Below are positions 35,196 through 44,637 of a DNA stretch of 64,000 nucleotides, piece by piece. Within the stretch, counting starts at the first letter, position 1; every line of letters begins with the position of its first letter. Below the pieces are notes generated by a model. The model made no database searches. It was not told the origin of the DNA and saw only the letters and a program-made list of their open reading frames with translations. Origin of the DNA: Psychrobacillus sp. FSL K6-4046 (GTDB lineage: Bacteria > Bacillota > Bacilli > Bacillales_A > Planococcaceae); assembly GCF_038624605.1 (NCBI RefSeq), contig NZ_CP152020.1:1481312-1545311 (forward strand), given 5' to 3'. Made by a program: the position numbers and the translations under genes.

Positions 35196-35943
35196 AAATT
35201 CACCTCTACAAAATGAGCATATCATTTTTACAGGGGTGAATAGATCAGATGAGGCAGCAAACCTTACAGCTAGTTTAGGAGGGGTTCCCTATGTGGCACC
35301 CTTCATAGCTACTAAGGAAATTGTGGAGCCCGAAGACAAAGATAAACTCTTAAACAGTAAAACTTACCAATGGTTTATATTTACGAGTCAGGCTAGTGTA
35401 GCTGCTTTTCATCAAAAGATGCTTACCTATCATTTAGGTGTAGAAGCTTTTCAGGTTAAAATGGCCGCTGTCGGTTCAAAAACGGCGTCAGCTCTCGAGA
35501 AAATTGGATTTAAAATAGATTTTATGCCGACTACCTTCAGTGCAGATGTTTTTATTAAAGAATTTCCACGCGTAGCAGCACCGGAAGATACATGTTTGTA
35601 TTTCCGAGGGAATCTTGCAAAAAATACAATTACAGAGGGTCTGGTCAATTCAGTTGATGAATGGACAGTCTATGAGACCGTGATGCTAGAAGATAATGTA
35701 GAGATGGTGAAGGAGCTTTTAACTAGTGGGAAAAGCTGCTCGGTAGTGTTCACAAGTCCTTCTTCGGTGAATGCCTTTCATCAAACGATTGGCAAGGATC
35801 TAGGCTATAATAGCTTTACCGTGTGTGCTATTGGTCATATAACGAAAAACCATTTAAAATCATTAGGTGTTACCGTGCAGGTAATGCCTAAAACCTATAC
35901 TTTAACAGAGGTAGTAAATGCGCTAGCTCAATGGAAGGGATGA
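35188..35943 (+). CDS. hemD: uroporphyrinogen-III synthase
   Basis: HemD cyclises hydroxymethylbilane with inversion of ring D. The protein of 251 residues is poorly conserved as usual for the family, but shows [20 protein letters not shown] at the start, the [13 protein letters not shown] segment and [15 protein letters not shown] in the second domain of the bilobed fold. It overlaps the 3' end of hemC by 8 nt and is itself followed by hemB 5 nt later, so expression is translationally coupled in the hem operon. Confidence 0.95.
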   Translation: MFKNSPLQNEHIIFTGVNRSDEAANLTASLGGVPYVAPFIATKEIVEPEDKDKLLNSKTYQWFIFTSQASVAAFHQKMLTYHLGVEAFQVKMAAVGSKTASALEKIGFKIDFMPTTFSADVFIKEFPRVAAPEDTCLYFRGNLAKNTITEGLVNSVDEWTVYETVMLEDNVEMVKELLTSGKSCSVVFTSPSSVNAFHQTIGKDLGYNSFTVCAIGHITKNHLKSLGVTVQVMPKTYTLTEVVNALAQWKG

Positions 35944-35948
35944 ATGTA

Positions 35949-36932
35949 ATGACAGACTTATATTTTCAACGTCACCGCCGTTTAAGACAATCGGCTGGTA
36001 TTAGAGCAATGGTAAAAGAAACTTACTTACATAAAGAGGATTTAATCTATCCGATTTTCGTTATGGATGGAGAGAATATTAAAAATCCCGTTAACTCCAT
36101 GCCGGGAGTTTTCCAATTTTCATTAGATCGTTTAGGTGAAGAAGTAGATGAGGTCGTTTCTTTAGGAATCCCATCCGTTATTTTATTTGGTTTACCTGCA
36201 ACAAAGGATGCGGAGGGAACTCAAGCGTATCACGATCATGGAATAGTGCAAAAGGCAATTCGCTTGATCAAGGAGCGTCATCCAAACTTAGTTGTTATAG
36301 CTGATACTTGCCTATGTGAATTTACGGATCACGGTCATTGTGGAGTAGTAGATGAGCATGAAAGAATACTGAATGACCCATCATTAGACTTGTTAGCAAA
36401 GACAGCTGTAAGTCAGGCTCAAGCTGGAGCAGATATTATTGCACCTTCTAACATGATGGATGGATTTGTAACTGCTATTCGTCAAGGATTAGACAGAGCT
36501 GGTTTTCACGATGTACCAATTATGTCGTATGCAGTTAAATACGCATCCGCTTATTACGGTCCATTCCGTGAAGCGGCAGATGGAGCTCCTAAATTTGGAG
36601 ACCGTAAAACTTATCAAATGGATTATTCTAACCGAATGGAAGCTATACGCGAAGCCACTTCTGATATCGAAGAAGGAGCAGATTTCTTAATCGTAAAACC
36701 AGCATTAGCGTATTTGGATATTATTCGTGATGTTAGAAATAGCTTCGACGCCCCTATTGTGGCATATAACGTAAGCGGAGAATATGCAATGGTGAAGGCT
36801 GCTGCCATCAATGGCTGGATAAACGAAAAAGAAACAGTTTTAGAAACGTTAACAGGAATGAAACGTGCTGGAGCAGATATCATCTTAACGTATCATGCTA
36901 AAGATGTAGCGCGTTGGTTGGAGGAGAAATAA
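35949..36932 (+). CDS. hemB: delta-aminolevulinic acid dehydratase (porphobilinogen synthase)
   Basis: HemB condenses two 5-aminolevulinates to porphobilinogen. Of 327 residues, the zinc-binding cysteine cluster is [14 protein letters not shown], and Schiff-base lysines are in [18 protein letters not shown] and [12 protein letters not shown]. The upstream in-frame ATGs at 35931 and 35940 fall inside the hemD 3' end and the ribosome-binding site. AAGGGATG fits ATG 35949 ([14 protein letters not shown]), which matches family starts. Its stop TAA shares one base with the hemL ATG. Confidence 0.97.
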   Translation: MTDLYFQRHRRLRQSAGIRAMVKETYLHKEDLIYPIFVMDGENIKNPVNSMPGVFQFSLDRLGEEVDEVVSLGIPSVILFGLPATKDAEGTQAYHDHGIVQKAIRLIKERHPNLVVIADTCLCEFTDHGHCGVVDEHERILNDPSLDLLAKTAVSQAQAGADIIAPSNMMDGFVTAIRQGLDRAGFHDVPIMSYAVKYASAYYGPFREAADGAPKFGDRKTYQMDYSNRMEAIREATSDIEEGADFLIVKPALAYLDIIRDVRNSFDAPIVAYNVSGEYAMVKAAAINGWINEKETVLETLTGMKRAGADIILTYHAKDVARWLEEK

Positions 36933-38224
36933 TGTCTAAATCATACAAATTATCTAAAGAAGCATATGCAGAAGCAAAGGACTTAATGCCAGGTGGCGTA
37001 AATAGTCCGGTTCGTGCGTTTAAATCGGTCGACATGGATCCGATTTTCATGGAAAGTGGAAAAGGCGCTATCTTGAAAGATATTGATGGTAATGAATACA
37101 TTGATTACGTACTTTCTTGGGGACCACTTATTTTAGGTCATACGGAGCCTAATGTCGTGAAGGCAATTCAAGATGTAGCTGCAACTGGGACTAGCTTTGG
37201 AGCATCTACGTTAGTTGAAAACAAACTTGCAAAATTAGTTATGGAGCGAGTGCCATCTATTGAAATGGTCCGTATGGTTTCCTCTGGTACAGAGGCTACT
37301 ATGAGTGCTTTGCGATTAGCTCGTGGTTACACTGGCCGCAACAAGATTTTAAAATTTGAAGGGTGCTACCATGGACATGGAGACAGCCTGCTTATTAAAG
37401 CCGGTTCTGGTGTTGCTACACTAGGTCTTCCAGATAGCCCAGGTGTTCCTGAGTCGATTGCTAAAAATACGATTACGGCACCTTATAATGACATTGAGAG
37501 TGTTCGCTATGTGTTTGAAAACTTTGGTGACGATTTAGCAGCAGTTATTGTGGAGCCAGTGGCAGGTAATATGGGAGTTGTACCTCCAATTGAAGGATTC
37601 CTCGAAGCATTGCGTGAATTAACAGAGAAAAATGGAACAGTTTTAATCTTTGACGAAGTAATGACTGGTTTCCGTGTAGATTATAACTGTGCACAAGGAC
37701 ATTTTGGTATTACTCCAGATTTGACTTGTCTAGGTAAAGTAATCGGAGGTGGCCTACCAGTAGGAGCTTTCGGTGGGAAACGCGAAATCATGGAAATGAT
37801 TGCACCAGCAGGATCTGTATATCAAGCAGGTACCCTATCAGGGAATCCTCTGGCGATGACAGCAGGCTATGAGACATTATCACGCTTGAACGAGGATACG
37901 TATAAGTATTTCGTAAAGCTTGGTGACATGCTTGAAAAAGGGTTCAGAGAAGCTGCAAGCAAATACAACATTCCTCATACAGTAAATCGTGCTGGTTCTA
38001 TGATCGGCTTCTTCTTCACTAATGAAAATGTAGTGAATTATGACGTAGCTAGAACAGCAGACTTAGACTTATTCGCAAAATACTATCGTCTAATGGCTGA
38101 GGAAGGAATCTATTTACCACCTTCTCAATTTGAAGGAATGTTCCTTTCCACTGCGCACACCGAGGAGCATATTGAAAAAACAATTCAAGCCTTCCATACA
38201 GTGTTTGAAAAGTTAGCTCGATAA
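36932..38224 (+). CDS. hemL: glutamate-1-semialdehyde 2,1-aminomutase
   Basis: HemL is the PLP-dependent aminomutase that makes 5-aminolevulinate. It has 430 residues. PLP lysine lies in [21 protein letters not shown], with upstream [28 protein letters not shown] and [11 protein letters not shown]. The frame is open from 36914, but GGAGGAG before ATG 36932 sets the start ([16 protein letters not shown]), overlapping the hemB stop by one base (TAATG). Last gene of the hem operon, followed by a terminator at 38234. Confidence 0.97.
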   Translation: MSKSYKLSKEAYAEAKDLMPGGVNSPVRAFKSVDMDPIFMESGKGAILKDIDGNEYIDYVLSWGPLILGHTEPNVVKAIQDVAATGTSFGASTLVENKLAKLVMERVPSIEMVRMVSSGTEATMSALRLARGYTGRNKILKFEGCYHGHGDSLLIKAGSGVATLGLPDSPGVPESIAKNTITAPYNDIESVRYVFENFGDDLAAVIVEPVAGNMGVVPPIEGFLEALRELTEKNGTVLIFDEVMTGFRVDYNCAQGHFGITPDLTCLGKVIGGGLPVGAFGGKREIMEMIAPAGSVYQAGTLSGNPLAMTAGYETLSRLNEDTYKYFVKLGDMLEKGFREAASKYNIPHTVNRAGSMIGFFFTNENVVNYDVARTADLDLFAKYYRLMAEEGIYLPPSQFEGMFLSTAHTEEHIEKTIQAFHTVFEKLAR

Positions 38225-38233
38225 TAAATATTG

Positions 38234-38279
38234 AACAGACAAACGTTCTAAGCAATTAGAATGGCTTGTCTGTTTTTTT
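38234..38279 (+). terminator. terminator of hem operon
   Basis: AACAGACAAACG-TTCTAA pairs with TTAGAA-TGGCTTGTCTGTT, followed by seven Ts (38273-38279). Confidence 0.85.
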
Positions 38280-38367
38280 ATTCTCTTTTATATTTACAAA
38301 TAGCTGTAAGAAGAGGCGAAACTCCTTGAAAGAAAGCGAAGACTGGGGGTAAAACTTTTGAAAAGCT

Positions 38368-38397
38368 GGCATATTCGTATGGTATTTTTCATATTTT
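38368..38397 (+). promoter_or_regulatory. sigma-E-like promoter of spoVID-like gene
   Basis: GGCATATT, 14-nt spacer, CATATTTT. The sigma-E consensus is GTCATATT-N14-CATACAAT; the -35 is near perfect, the -10 matches in its CATA part. Spacing is exact. It supports mother-cell expression of the gene at 38442. Confidence 0.55.
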
Positions 38398-38441
38398 CTT
38401 ACGTTGAAACATAATTTGTCCTATATGAAGGAGGATGAAAA

Positions 38442-39128
38442 ATGGAAGTTAAAAGTTGGGAAGTTAAGGAACAGTTCTGTTTTCCGCAAAGCTTTGGAGT
38501 GCCTAAGGAAGTAAAGACAATTAATGTAACCCCTCAGTATTTTCATGAGGAAATGGACAACATGGTGCATATCAACGGTATTTATCATATTACTTGTCAC
38601 GTGGAGTTTGAGGAAGGTGAAGTGGAGCATCACGCAACAAGTGAATTTACGGAAATCGAAGACCTAGATTTAAACGGTGAGCTTGGTTATTTTGAATATG
38701 CGGTACCGATGAGTGTAGAGATTAGTAAAGATAGAATACAAGCCGAAACGTTACCGACAGTAAGTATAGAAACTATAAATTGCAAGGCAGAGTCAGATGG
38801 TATTGAAATCGTATGGCTAGTCAATTGTGAATATGAAACGCATCGTCCTAAAACGGAGGAAGTAGTAGCAGAAGTAAGACAAGAAATGATTGAAGAAGTA
38901 GAAGAAACCCTAGTATTAGAGTCTAGTAGCCATAGAGAGGCCTTTGTAAGTAATGAACAGCAGTCCCCACGTACGGTACAGGAACCAGTTCAGGAGCAGA
39001 CTAATGTGACGATTAAAAATAGAGAAGTGGAAAGCCCGGCTGAGGATGATTCTGAGCTACAGTTTATATTTAATTTGGAGGATGGTTATACCAAGCTTTC
39101 CTTTCCATCAAATAATGTCCTTAAATAA
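38442..39128 (+). CDS. short SpoVID-like spore coat assembly protein, lacking LysM
   Basis: A 228-residue acidic protein starting MEVKSWEVKEQFCFPQSFGV with GAAGGAGGATG SD. The N-terminal ~140 residues look like the all-beta SpoVID N-domain (FPQSFGVPKEVKTINVTPQ, DNMVHINGIYHITCHVEF). SpoVID lies directly after hemL in Bacillus, and a sigma-E-like promoter precedes this gene, so position and regulation agree. B. subtilis SpoVID has ~575 residues with a C-terminal LysM domain; here the frame ends after an acidic linker (DDSELQFIFNLEDGYTKL). It is therefore either a naturally short form or a truncated relic. No ysxE follows. The assignment rests mainly on synteny. Confidence 0.6.
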   Translation: MEVKSWEVKEQFCFPQSFGVPKEVKTINVTPQYFHEEMDNMVHINGIYHITCHVEFEEGEVEHHATSEFTEIEDLDLNGELGYFEYAVPMSVEISKDRIQAETLPTVSIETINCKAESDGIEIVWLVNCEYETHRPKTEEVVAEVRQEMIEEVEETLVLESSSHREAFVSNEQQSPRTVQEPVQEQTNVTIKNREVESPAEDDSELQFIFNLEDGYTKLSFPSNNVLK

Positions 39129-39299
39129 TAGAAAACCAAGAAATGCTAGAAATACTAGCAAGAGAAAATCCCATGTTGTTGGAACAATTAAAACACGAAC
39201 AAGTTGAAAGCAACCGATTGGTATAATGATTCCTTTCACGTAAAAACGAGTTCTTCGTAACCAGTCGGGCAGTAAATAGGGGTTGTATCCTCTTTTCAT
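39108..39299 (-). CDS. small membrane protein of 63 residues, convergent to spoVID-like gene
   Basis: MKRGYNPYLLPDWLRRTRFY is followed by two hydrophobic segments (GIIIPIGCFQLVRVLIV and DFLLLVFLAFLGFLLF). On the minus strand the ATG at 39299 is preceded by a perfect AAAGGAGG site 9 nt away, which marks it as a real gene despite its size. The positive N-terminus suggests N-in topology. Its 3' end overlaps the end of the convergent spoVID-like gene by 21 nt. I do not recognise the family. Its promoter would lie in the region shared with the valS promoter. Confidence 0.7.
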   Translation of the reverse strand: MKRGYNPYLLPDWLRRTRFYVKGIIIPIGCFQLVRVLIVPTTWDFLLLVFLAFLGFLLFKDII

Positions 39300-39328
39300 A
39301 GTGTTTTCCTCCTTTCACAAGACTATGC

Positions 39329-39356
39329 TTGACGGCATATAATAATATCCTATACA
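39329..39356 (+). promoter_or_regulatory. sigma-A promoter of valS
   Basis: TTGACG (39329-39334), 16-nt spacer, TATACA (39351-39356). It lies just upstream of the T-box leader, with an expected start near 39363. Confidence 0.65.
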
Positions 39357-39362
39357 ATAAAA

Positions 39363-39618
39363 ACAACTATATATGGATGCTATGAATGGGAAGAGTAAAA
39401 TGACACGGTTATCTAAAGAAAGGAAACAATTTGCTGAAATGTTTCCGTTAGCCACCATTTGAAGGTAGCCCAAGAGCAGCTTTTGTGAACTAACAGTAGC
39501 AATTGCCGGTTTGAAGCCGTTATCTAATTGAGAGCGTGATGTGTTATATTGCATCTGCGAATAAAGGTGGTACCGCGAACAAACTCCTTCGTCCTTTAGT
39601 GATGATAGGAGTTTTTTT
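39363..39618 (+). promoter_or_regulatory. T-box riboswitch of valS
   Basis: The diagnostic T-box sequence AAAGGTGGTACCGCG is at 39563-39577, followed by a terminator (AACTCCT ... AGGAGTT with Ts at 39612-39618). The 200 nt before it hold several stems as expected for stem I-III. Uncharged tRNA-Val pairing with the specifier codon and with GGTG would favour the antiterminator and allow valS transcription. I could not fix the specifier codon by eye. Confidence 0.93.
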
Positions 39619-39644
39619 ATATTCTTTTTTAAGGAGGAAACGAT

Positions 39645-42287
39645 ATGACAAATGAGACAACGATGTCAACCAAGTATGATCCGCAGTCAATCGAAAAAGG
39701 CCGCTATGAATGGTGGTTAAAAGGTAAATATTTTGAGGCGCATCCAGAAAGTGAAAAGGAACCATATACCATTGTGATTCCACCGCCTAACGTAACAGGG
39801 AAGCTACATTTAGGTCACGCCTGGGATACAACTCTTCAAGACATTATTATTCGCATGAAGCGTATGCAAGGATATGACGCTCTATGGCTACCAGGAATGG
39901 ACCATGCAGGTATCGCTACACAAGCAAAGGTAGAAGAAAAATTACGTGCTGACAATATTTCGAGATATGACCTAGGTCGTGAAAAATTTGTGGAAGAAAC
40001 TTGGAAATGGAAAGATGAATATGCAGGACATATTCGCAAGCAATGGTCAAAACTAGGTCTAGGCTTAGACTATTCTCGTGAACGCTTCACTTTAGATGAG
40101 GGTCTTTCCAATGCAGTAAAGGAAGTATTTGTTAAGCTTTATAACAAAGGCTTGATTTACCGCGGGGAATACATTATCAACTGGGATCCTGCTACAAAAA
40201 CAGCACTTTCTGATATCGAAGTAATTCATAAAGATATACAGGGTGCATTCTATCATATGCATTACCCACTTGCAGATGGTACTGGTTCAATCGATGTTGC
40301 AACAACTCGACCAGAAACAATGCTAGGGGATACAGCGGTTGCAGTACATCCTGAAGATGAGCGCTACAAACACTTAATCGGAAAAACGGTGAAATTACCA
40401 ATCGTTGGCCGTGAAGTTCCAATCGTAGCAGATGATTACGTAGATATGGAGTTTGGTAGTGGCGCGGTTAAGATTACTCCTGCACATGACCCAAATGATT
40501 TTGAAATAGGTAATCGTCATAACCTAGAGCGTATTTTAGTTATGCATGAAGATGGTTCAATGAACAAGAATGCAGCTAAATATGAAGGAATGGATCGCTT
40601 TGAATGCCGTAAACAAATCGTAAAAGATCTTCAAGATGCAGGTGTTTTATTTAAAATTGAAGAGCATGCACACTCTGTAGGCCACTCTGAGCGAAGCGGA
40701 GCAGTAGTTGAGCCTTACCTTTCTACTCAGTGGTTTGTAAAAATGCAGCCACTTGCAGAAGAAGCGATTAAGTTGCAAGAATCAGAGGGTAAGGTTAATT
40801 TTGTACCGGATCGCTTTGAAAAAACGTATTTACGATGGATGGAAAATATACATGACTGGTGTATTTCACGTCAGCTTTGGTGGGGACACAGAATTCCAGC
40901 GTGGTACCATAAAGAAACTGGCGAAGTGTATGTTGGGCATGAGGCTCCAGCAGACGAAGAAAATTGGAAGCAGGATGAAGATGTACTAGATACATGGTTC
41001 TCCTCTGCTTTATGGCCTTTCTCTACGCTAGGCTGGCCGGATGTAGAAAACGAAGAAATGAAGAAGTATTACCCAACAAATGCCCTTGTTACAGGTTATG
41101 ATATTATATTCTTCTGGGTGTCACGTATGATATTCCAAGGAGTAGAATTTACAGGAACTCGCCCATTCGATGATGTATTAATTCATGGTCTTGTTCGTGC
41201 AGAAGATGGACGTAAGATGTCTAAATCCCTTGGCAATGGTATCGACCCAATGGACGTAATTGATAAGTACGGAGCAGATTCACTACGCTATTTCTTAAGC
41301 ACTGGTTCTTCTCCAGGACAAGATTTACGTTTCTCAGTAGAAAAAGTAGAGGCCGTTTGGAACTTTGCCAATAAAATCTGGAATGCTTCACGCTTTGCGT
41401 TGATGAATATGGATGGATTGAAATACGAGGAAATTAATTTAGATGGGAAAAAATCCGTTGCAGATGCTTGGATCCTAACTCGTTTAAATGAAACAATCGA
41501 GCAAGTTACAAGACTTTCAGAGAAATATGAGTTTGGCGAAGTTGGTCGTGCCCTATACAACTTCATCTGGGATGATTTCTGTGACTGGTATATCGAAATG
41601 TCTAAGCTTCCACTAAACGGAGATGACGAAGAAGCGAAGCATATGACTCGCTCGGTTCTAGCATACGTATTAGACAACACAATGCGTTTATTGCACCCAT
41701 TTATGCCTTTCATAACAGAAGAAATTTGGCAAAACCTACCGCATGAAGGCGAATCCATTACAGTAGCGGCATGGCCGACAGTAAACGAAGAGCTTTCTGA
41801 TCAAAGCCAAGCAGCAAGCATGAAGCTACTTGCAGAGATTATTCGCTCTGTTCGTAACATCCGTTCAGAGGTACAAACACCGATGAGCAAAAAAGTACCG
41901 TTATACATTTCTGCAAAAGATGCAGATACGCTAGCAGTACTAGAAGCAAACGCAAAATACTTAGAGCGTTTCTGTAACCCAGAGCCTCTAGTAATCGGTC
42001 AAGACCTAGATGATCCGGGCCAATCGATGTCAGCAGTAGTAACAGGTGCTCTTTTATACCTTCCATTACAAGGCTTAATCGATATTGAGGCTGAAAAAGC
42101 ACGTCTAGAAAAAGAATTAGAAAAATGGGCAAAAGAAGTGAAGCTAGTTCAAGGGAAACTATCCAATGAACGCTTCGTATCAAAAGCTCCTGAGGCAGTA
42201 GTAGCCGAAGAGCGTGCAAAAGAACAGGACTACCTGGAAAAACACGCAACCGTTCTAAAACGTATCGAGGAATTAAATAGCTTGTAA
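39645..42287 (+). CDS. valS: valyl-tRNA synthetase
   Basis: This class I synthetase charges tRNA-Val. Its 880 residues have the HIGH signature as KLHLGHAWD (~49-57), the editing CP1 domain with [24 protein letters not shown] as [14 protein letters not shown] (~525), the anticodon-binding helical domain and a C-terminal coiled coil ([24 protein letters not shown]). Length and order match Bacillus ValS. SD AAGGAGG before ATG 39645. Controlled by the T-box leader directly upstream and closed by a terminator at 42297. Confidence 0.98.
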   Translation: MTNETTMSTKYDPQSIEKGRYEWWLKGKYFEAHPESEKEPYTIVIPPPNVTGKLHLGHAWDTTLQDIIIRMKRMQGYDALWLPGMDHAGIATQAKVEEKLRADNISRYDLGREKFVEETWKWKDEYAGHIRKQWSKLGLGLDYSRERFTLDEGLSNAVKEVFVKLYNKGLIYRGEYIINWDPATKTALSDIEVIHKDIQGAFYHMHYPLADGTGSIDVATTRPETMLGDTAVAVHPEDERYKHLIGKTVKLPIVGREVPIVADDYVDMEFGSGAVKITPAHDPNDFEIGNRHNLERILVMHEDGSMNKNAAKYEGMDRFECRKQIVKDLQDAGVLFKIEEHAHSVGHSERSGAVVEPYLSTQWFVKMQPLAEEAIKLQESEGKVNFVPDRFEKTYLRWMENIHDWCISRQLWWGHRIPAWYHKETGEVYVGHEAPADEENWKQDEDVLDTWFSSALWPFSTLGWPDVENEEMKKYYPTNALVTGYDIIFFWVSRMIFQGVEFTGTRPFDDVLIHGLVRAEDGRKMSKSLGNGIDPMDVIDKYGADSLRYFLSTGSSPGQDLRFSVEKVEAVWNFANKIWNASRFALMNMDGLKYEEINLDGKKSVADAWILTRLNETIEQVTRLSEKYEFGEVGRALYNFIWDDFCDWYIEMSKLPLNGDDEEAKHMTRSVLAYVLDNTMRLLHPFMPFITEEIWQNLPHEGESITVAAWPTVNEELSDQSQAASMKLLAEIIRSVRNIRSEVQTPMSKKVPLYISAKDADTLAVLEANAKYLERFCNPEPLVIGQDLDDPGQSMSAVVTGALLYLPLQGLIDIEAEKARLEKELEKWAKEVKLVQGKLSNERFVSKAPEAVVAEERAKEQDYLEKHATVLKRIEELNSL

Positions 42288-42296
42288 AACAAAGTA

Positions 42297-42339
42297 AGTG
42301 TAGCCAGAACCGATGAGGTATCTGGCTACACTTTTTTTA
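42297..42339 (+). terminator. terminator of valS
   Basis: AGTGTAGCCAGA (42297-42308) pairs perfectly with TCTGGCTACACT (42321-42332), followed by Ts to 42339. Confidence 0.93.
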
Positions 42340-42370
42340 TTGGGATTGGGAGGTGTTGCATAGATGGGGA

Positions 42371-42807
42371 GTGATTTTTACGGGGAAAGAGGGGAATCTT
42401 GCGGAGACGAGGAAGAACCTTGCGGAGATGAGGTAGAATCTTACGGAAACGGAGAAACCTTGCGGAGACGGAGGAGAACCTTGCGGAGACGGAGGAAAAC
42501 CTTGCGGAGACGGAGGAAAACCTTGCGGAGACGGAGAAACCTTGCGGATATGGGGAAGAACCTTGCAGAGACGGGGAAGAACCTTGCGGAGACGGGGAGA
42601 AACCTTGCGGAGATGAGAGAGAACCTTGCAAGTGACATGTTTTTAGAAGTAAGGTATGAAAGTATTGCAGAGATAGAAGAAAGTGTTGCGGAGATGAGGC
42701 AAAGTGTTGCGTAGACAGTAGAGAGTGTTACGGGAAATAGAGAAAGTGTTGCGTGAAAGAGAAGAAGTGTTGCGGGGACGTGGCAAAGTGTTGCAGAAAA
42801 TATAGCA
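42371..42807. repeat. degenerate 21-bp tandem repeat array
   Basis: About 20 units, mostly 21 bp long (a few 19-22). The first half has consensus ACCTTGCGGAGACGGAGGAA, the second half GTGTTGCGGAGATGAGGCAA, more diverged. Frames are open on both strands because the unit is seven codons without stops. One plus-strand frame (42364-42714) even has a GGAGGTG site before its ATG and would give Arg-rich LRRRRKT and then NLAETGK repeats. With coding potential equally present in other frames and no conserved fold, I treat it as a non-coding array. It occupies the whole gap between valS and the ATP-grasp genes. Confidence 0.85.
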
Positions 42808-42865
42808 GAGTAGAGATAGTTTAAGGAAAGTCAAAGGTATAACTCTATAAAAAAGCACATCAAGC

Positions 42866-43675
42866 TTATCGCTCAATGTACTCTCTTAGCTGCTCATCGA
42901 TATACTCCATTATCGGTATAGCGATATCCGTCTGGGTTGTTTGATAATATGATCTTGCTCCAACTGGATCCTCTAATTCATTGAAAAGCCATCTGCCGTC
43001 GGGTAGAAGTAAGAAATCAATTCCTACGTAATCGCTTTTAATGGCTTTTGCTATTTTAATTACATCTGCTTCTTGAGTTGCAGAGAGCTCATATTTTTCT
43101 ACGGTTCCACCTAGCGTGAAATTGGATTTAAAGCTATTTGGAGCACCGATTCTTTTTACTGCTCCAATTACCTCGCTACCTAGCATAAATACTCTTACAT
43201 CGGTAGCATTCGTTTCTACATAGGCTTGGGCGATAATGGTCTGGGATGAAAAGTCATTTAGAAATACATCAGCATCTTGTGCCTCAGTAAACTTTTCTAC
43301 CTGCATTCCCCCATGTCCGCCAGTGGTCTTAAGTACAACCGGATAATCTCGTATGTCTTGAACGTCGTTAATTTTATAGGTTGGAACTGTAGCGATACCA
43401 AGCATTTGGACTAGCTGGATTGCTTTCCACTTATCATTAGCAATGACGTTGACCTCTGATCGGTTGAACATGGGAACACCCCGTTGCTCTAGCTTTTTTG
43501 AAAGCTCAGGATTCCTTGCTCGGAAGAAAATGAAATCACAATCAGGAAATTCGATTTGATTATCATCTATAACGGTAAGAGAATGGCCATGCATTTTTGC
43601 TGCTTGGATTAGCCGATCTATAAAGCTTTGATTTCGCTCAATCTCTTTATATTCATATATCAATAGGCCGTTCAT
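42866..43675 (-). CDS. RimK-type ATP-grasp ligase, second of a pair
   Basis: A 269-residue ATP-grasp protein of the RimK (alpha-L-glutamate ligase-like) group. It has an N-terminal pre-ATP-grasp domain (MNGLLIYEYKEIERNQSFID...), ATP-binding PVVLKTTGGHGGMQVEKF, and metal-binding segments DYVGIDFLLLPDGRWLFNELEDPVGARS. Such enzymes couple amino acids, often glutamate, to carboxylates of proteins, peptides or cofactors. Its ATG overlaps the stop of the upstream homologue (ATGA), so the two form a coupled unit. The acceptor is unknown and no precursor peptide is evident nearby. Inserted between valS and folC, unlike B. subtilis. Confidence 0.8.
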   Translation of the reverse strand: MNGLLIYEYKEIERNQSFIDRLIQAAKMHGHSLTVIDDNQIEFPDCDFIFFRARNPELSKKLEQRGVPMFNRSEVNVIANDKWKAIQLVQMLGIATVPTYKINDVQDIRDYPVVLKTTGGHGGMQVEKFTEAQDADVFLNDFSSQTIIAQAYVETNATDVRVFMLGSEVIGAVKRIGAPNSFKSNFTLGGTVEKYELSATQEADVIKIAKAIKSDYVGIDFLLLPDGRWLFNELEDPVGARSYYQTTQTDIAIPIMEYIDEQLREYIER

Positions 43676-44550
43676 ATAACAACAGCACCAATTTTAGATA
43701 AAATGTAGTTGATCATCGCATCTCCTACGTTAATGCCTGTGACGTTATAAATGTTACGTATATGGGCTACTCCGTTAACTTCACATACTAAGGGCTCTTC
43801 ATTTTCCCCAAATAGAAGATCTACTCCTGCGAACTCAGCATTCAGTGCAGTAGCAGCTTGAATAGCTACTTCCTTTTGTCTTTCTGTTAAAATAATTTCA
43901 GTTGCAGTTCCACCATTAGTAATATTAGCGCGGAAATCTGTAGCTGATTGGCGATGCATGCAAGCAACGACTTGGCCACCTACCACATTCACCCGTATGT
44001 CTCTTCCTCTGCTAGATGCAATAAATTGCTGGAAGACATACTCTACACCCTTAAGTTCTTCTACTTTATCAAAGAACTGCTCTCTTGTTTCAATTAGGTA
44101 TACACGCTGACCAAAGGAGCCATGCGCTTCTTTAATGATCATTGGCAGTTGAAGTATTTGTAGCACTTGTTCGTAATAACCTGTATGCAAAATAGTGAAT
44201 TCAGGATAAACTTTTGGTGCTATGATCGTTATAGGCATTGGTACATCAGCTGTTGCTAGCTCGAGATATTGATGTGCTTTGTTATCACAAATCTCAATTA
44301 CACTAGGATCATTGAACACTGGTATGCCCGCATTCTTCAGATATTTCGCAAGCAAAATATCTTTATCAAGAAAGACGACAAAATCAGGCCTCGCTGATAA
44401 GCTTTCATGAACGTTCATCAGAAGTTCATAATTCTTTACTAAAATAGCTTGTAAGCCTTTTTTCTCTGCGGCTTCTTTAAGGAGGAGAGCCTGATCGAGA
44501 AACTTATCATGTGTAAGACTACCATTGTAAATGATCCAACAAGTTTGCAT
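43672..44550 (-). CDS. RimK-type ATP-grasp ligase, first of a pair
   Basis: A 292-residue ATP-grasp protein related to its downstream partner. It starts MQTCWIIYNGSLTHDKFLDQ (SD GGAGGT 10 nt upstream), with ATP-binding LPMIIKEAHGSFGQRVYLIE, the RDIRVNVVGGQVVACMHRQS strand and metal-binding FAGVDLLFGENEEPLVCEVNG. The C-terminal EVNGVAHIRNIYNVTGINVGDAMINYIL is typical for RimK/LysX-like enzymes. Two non-identical RimK-type ligases in one overlapping unit suggest sequential or heteromeric ligation. Divergent from folC across an 87-bp promoter region containing TATAAT. Substrate unknown. Confidence 0.8.
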   Translation of the reverse strand: MQTCWIIYNGSLTHDKFLDQALLLKEAAEKKGLQAILVKNYELLMNVHESLSARPDFVVFLDKDILLAKYLKNAGIPVFNDPSVIEICDNKAHQYLELATADVPMPITIIAPKVYPEFTILHTGYYEQVLQILQLPMIIKEAHGSFGQRVYLIETREQFFDKVEELKGVEYVFQQFIASSRGRDIRVNVVGGQVVACMHRQSATDFRANITNGGTATEIILTERQKEVAIQAATALNAEFAGVDLLFGENEEPLVCEVNGVAHIRNIYNVTGINVGDAMINYILSKIGAVVI

Positions 44551-44637
44551 AATTAAATGACCTCCACGGGTACGTGTTATAATGTGTTCACAAGAAGTTT
44601 AGCAGAAAAGTAACCAAGACGGAATAGGGTGAATGAC

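Noticed and set aside
38286-38441. Possible riboswitch before the spoVID-like gene (GAAA-rich stems)
   Set aside because: No match to GEMM or another class I know; the sigma-E-like promoter lies downstream of most of it, so it would not be in the transcript.
39128-39226. Plus-strand frame after the spoVID-like stop reading IENQEMLEILARENPML, resembling a lost LysM part
   Set aside because: It is preceded by a stop in its own frame, has no start, and is the antisense of the small membrane gene that has a strong ribosome-binding site.
41288-42249. Minus-strand open frames opposite the valS 3' part
   Set aside because: Typical antisense shadows of a highly conserved gene; no ribosome-binding sites and no conserved motifs.
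42364-42714. Open frame with good ribosome-binding site over the 21-bp array, giving Arg-rich and NLAETGK-type repeats
   Set aside because: Open frames also exist on the opposite strand across the same repeats, the product has no recognisable fold, and the sequence changes as a DNA repeat rather than as a protein. Listed as a repeat instead.
42371-42807. Possible CRISPR array
   Set aside because: The 21-bp units follow each other directly with no unique spacers and no cas genes are nearby.
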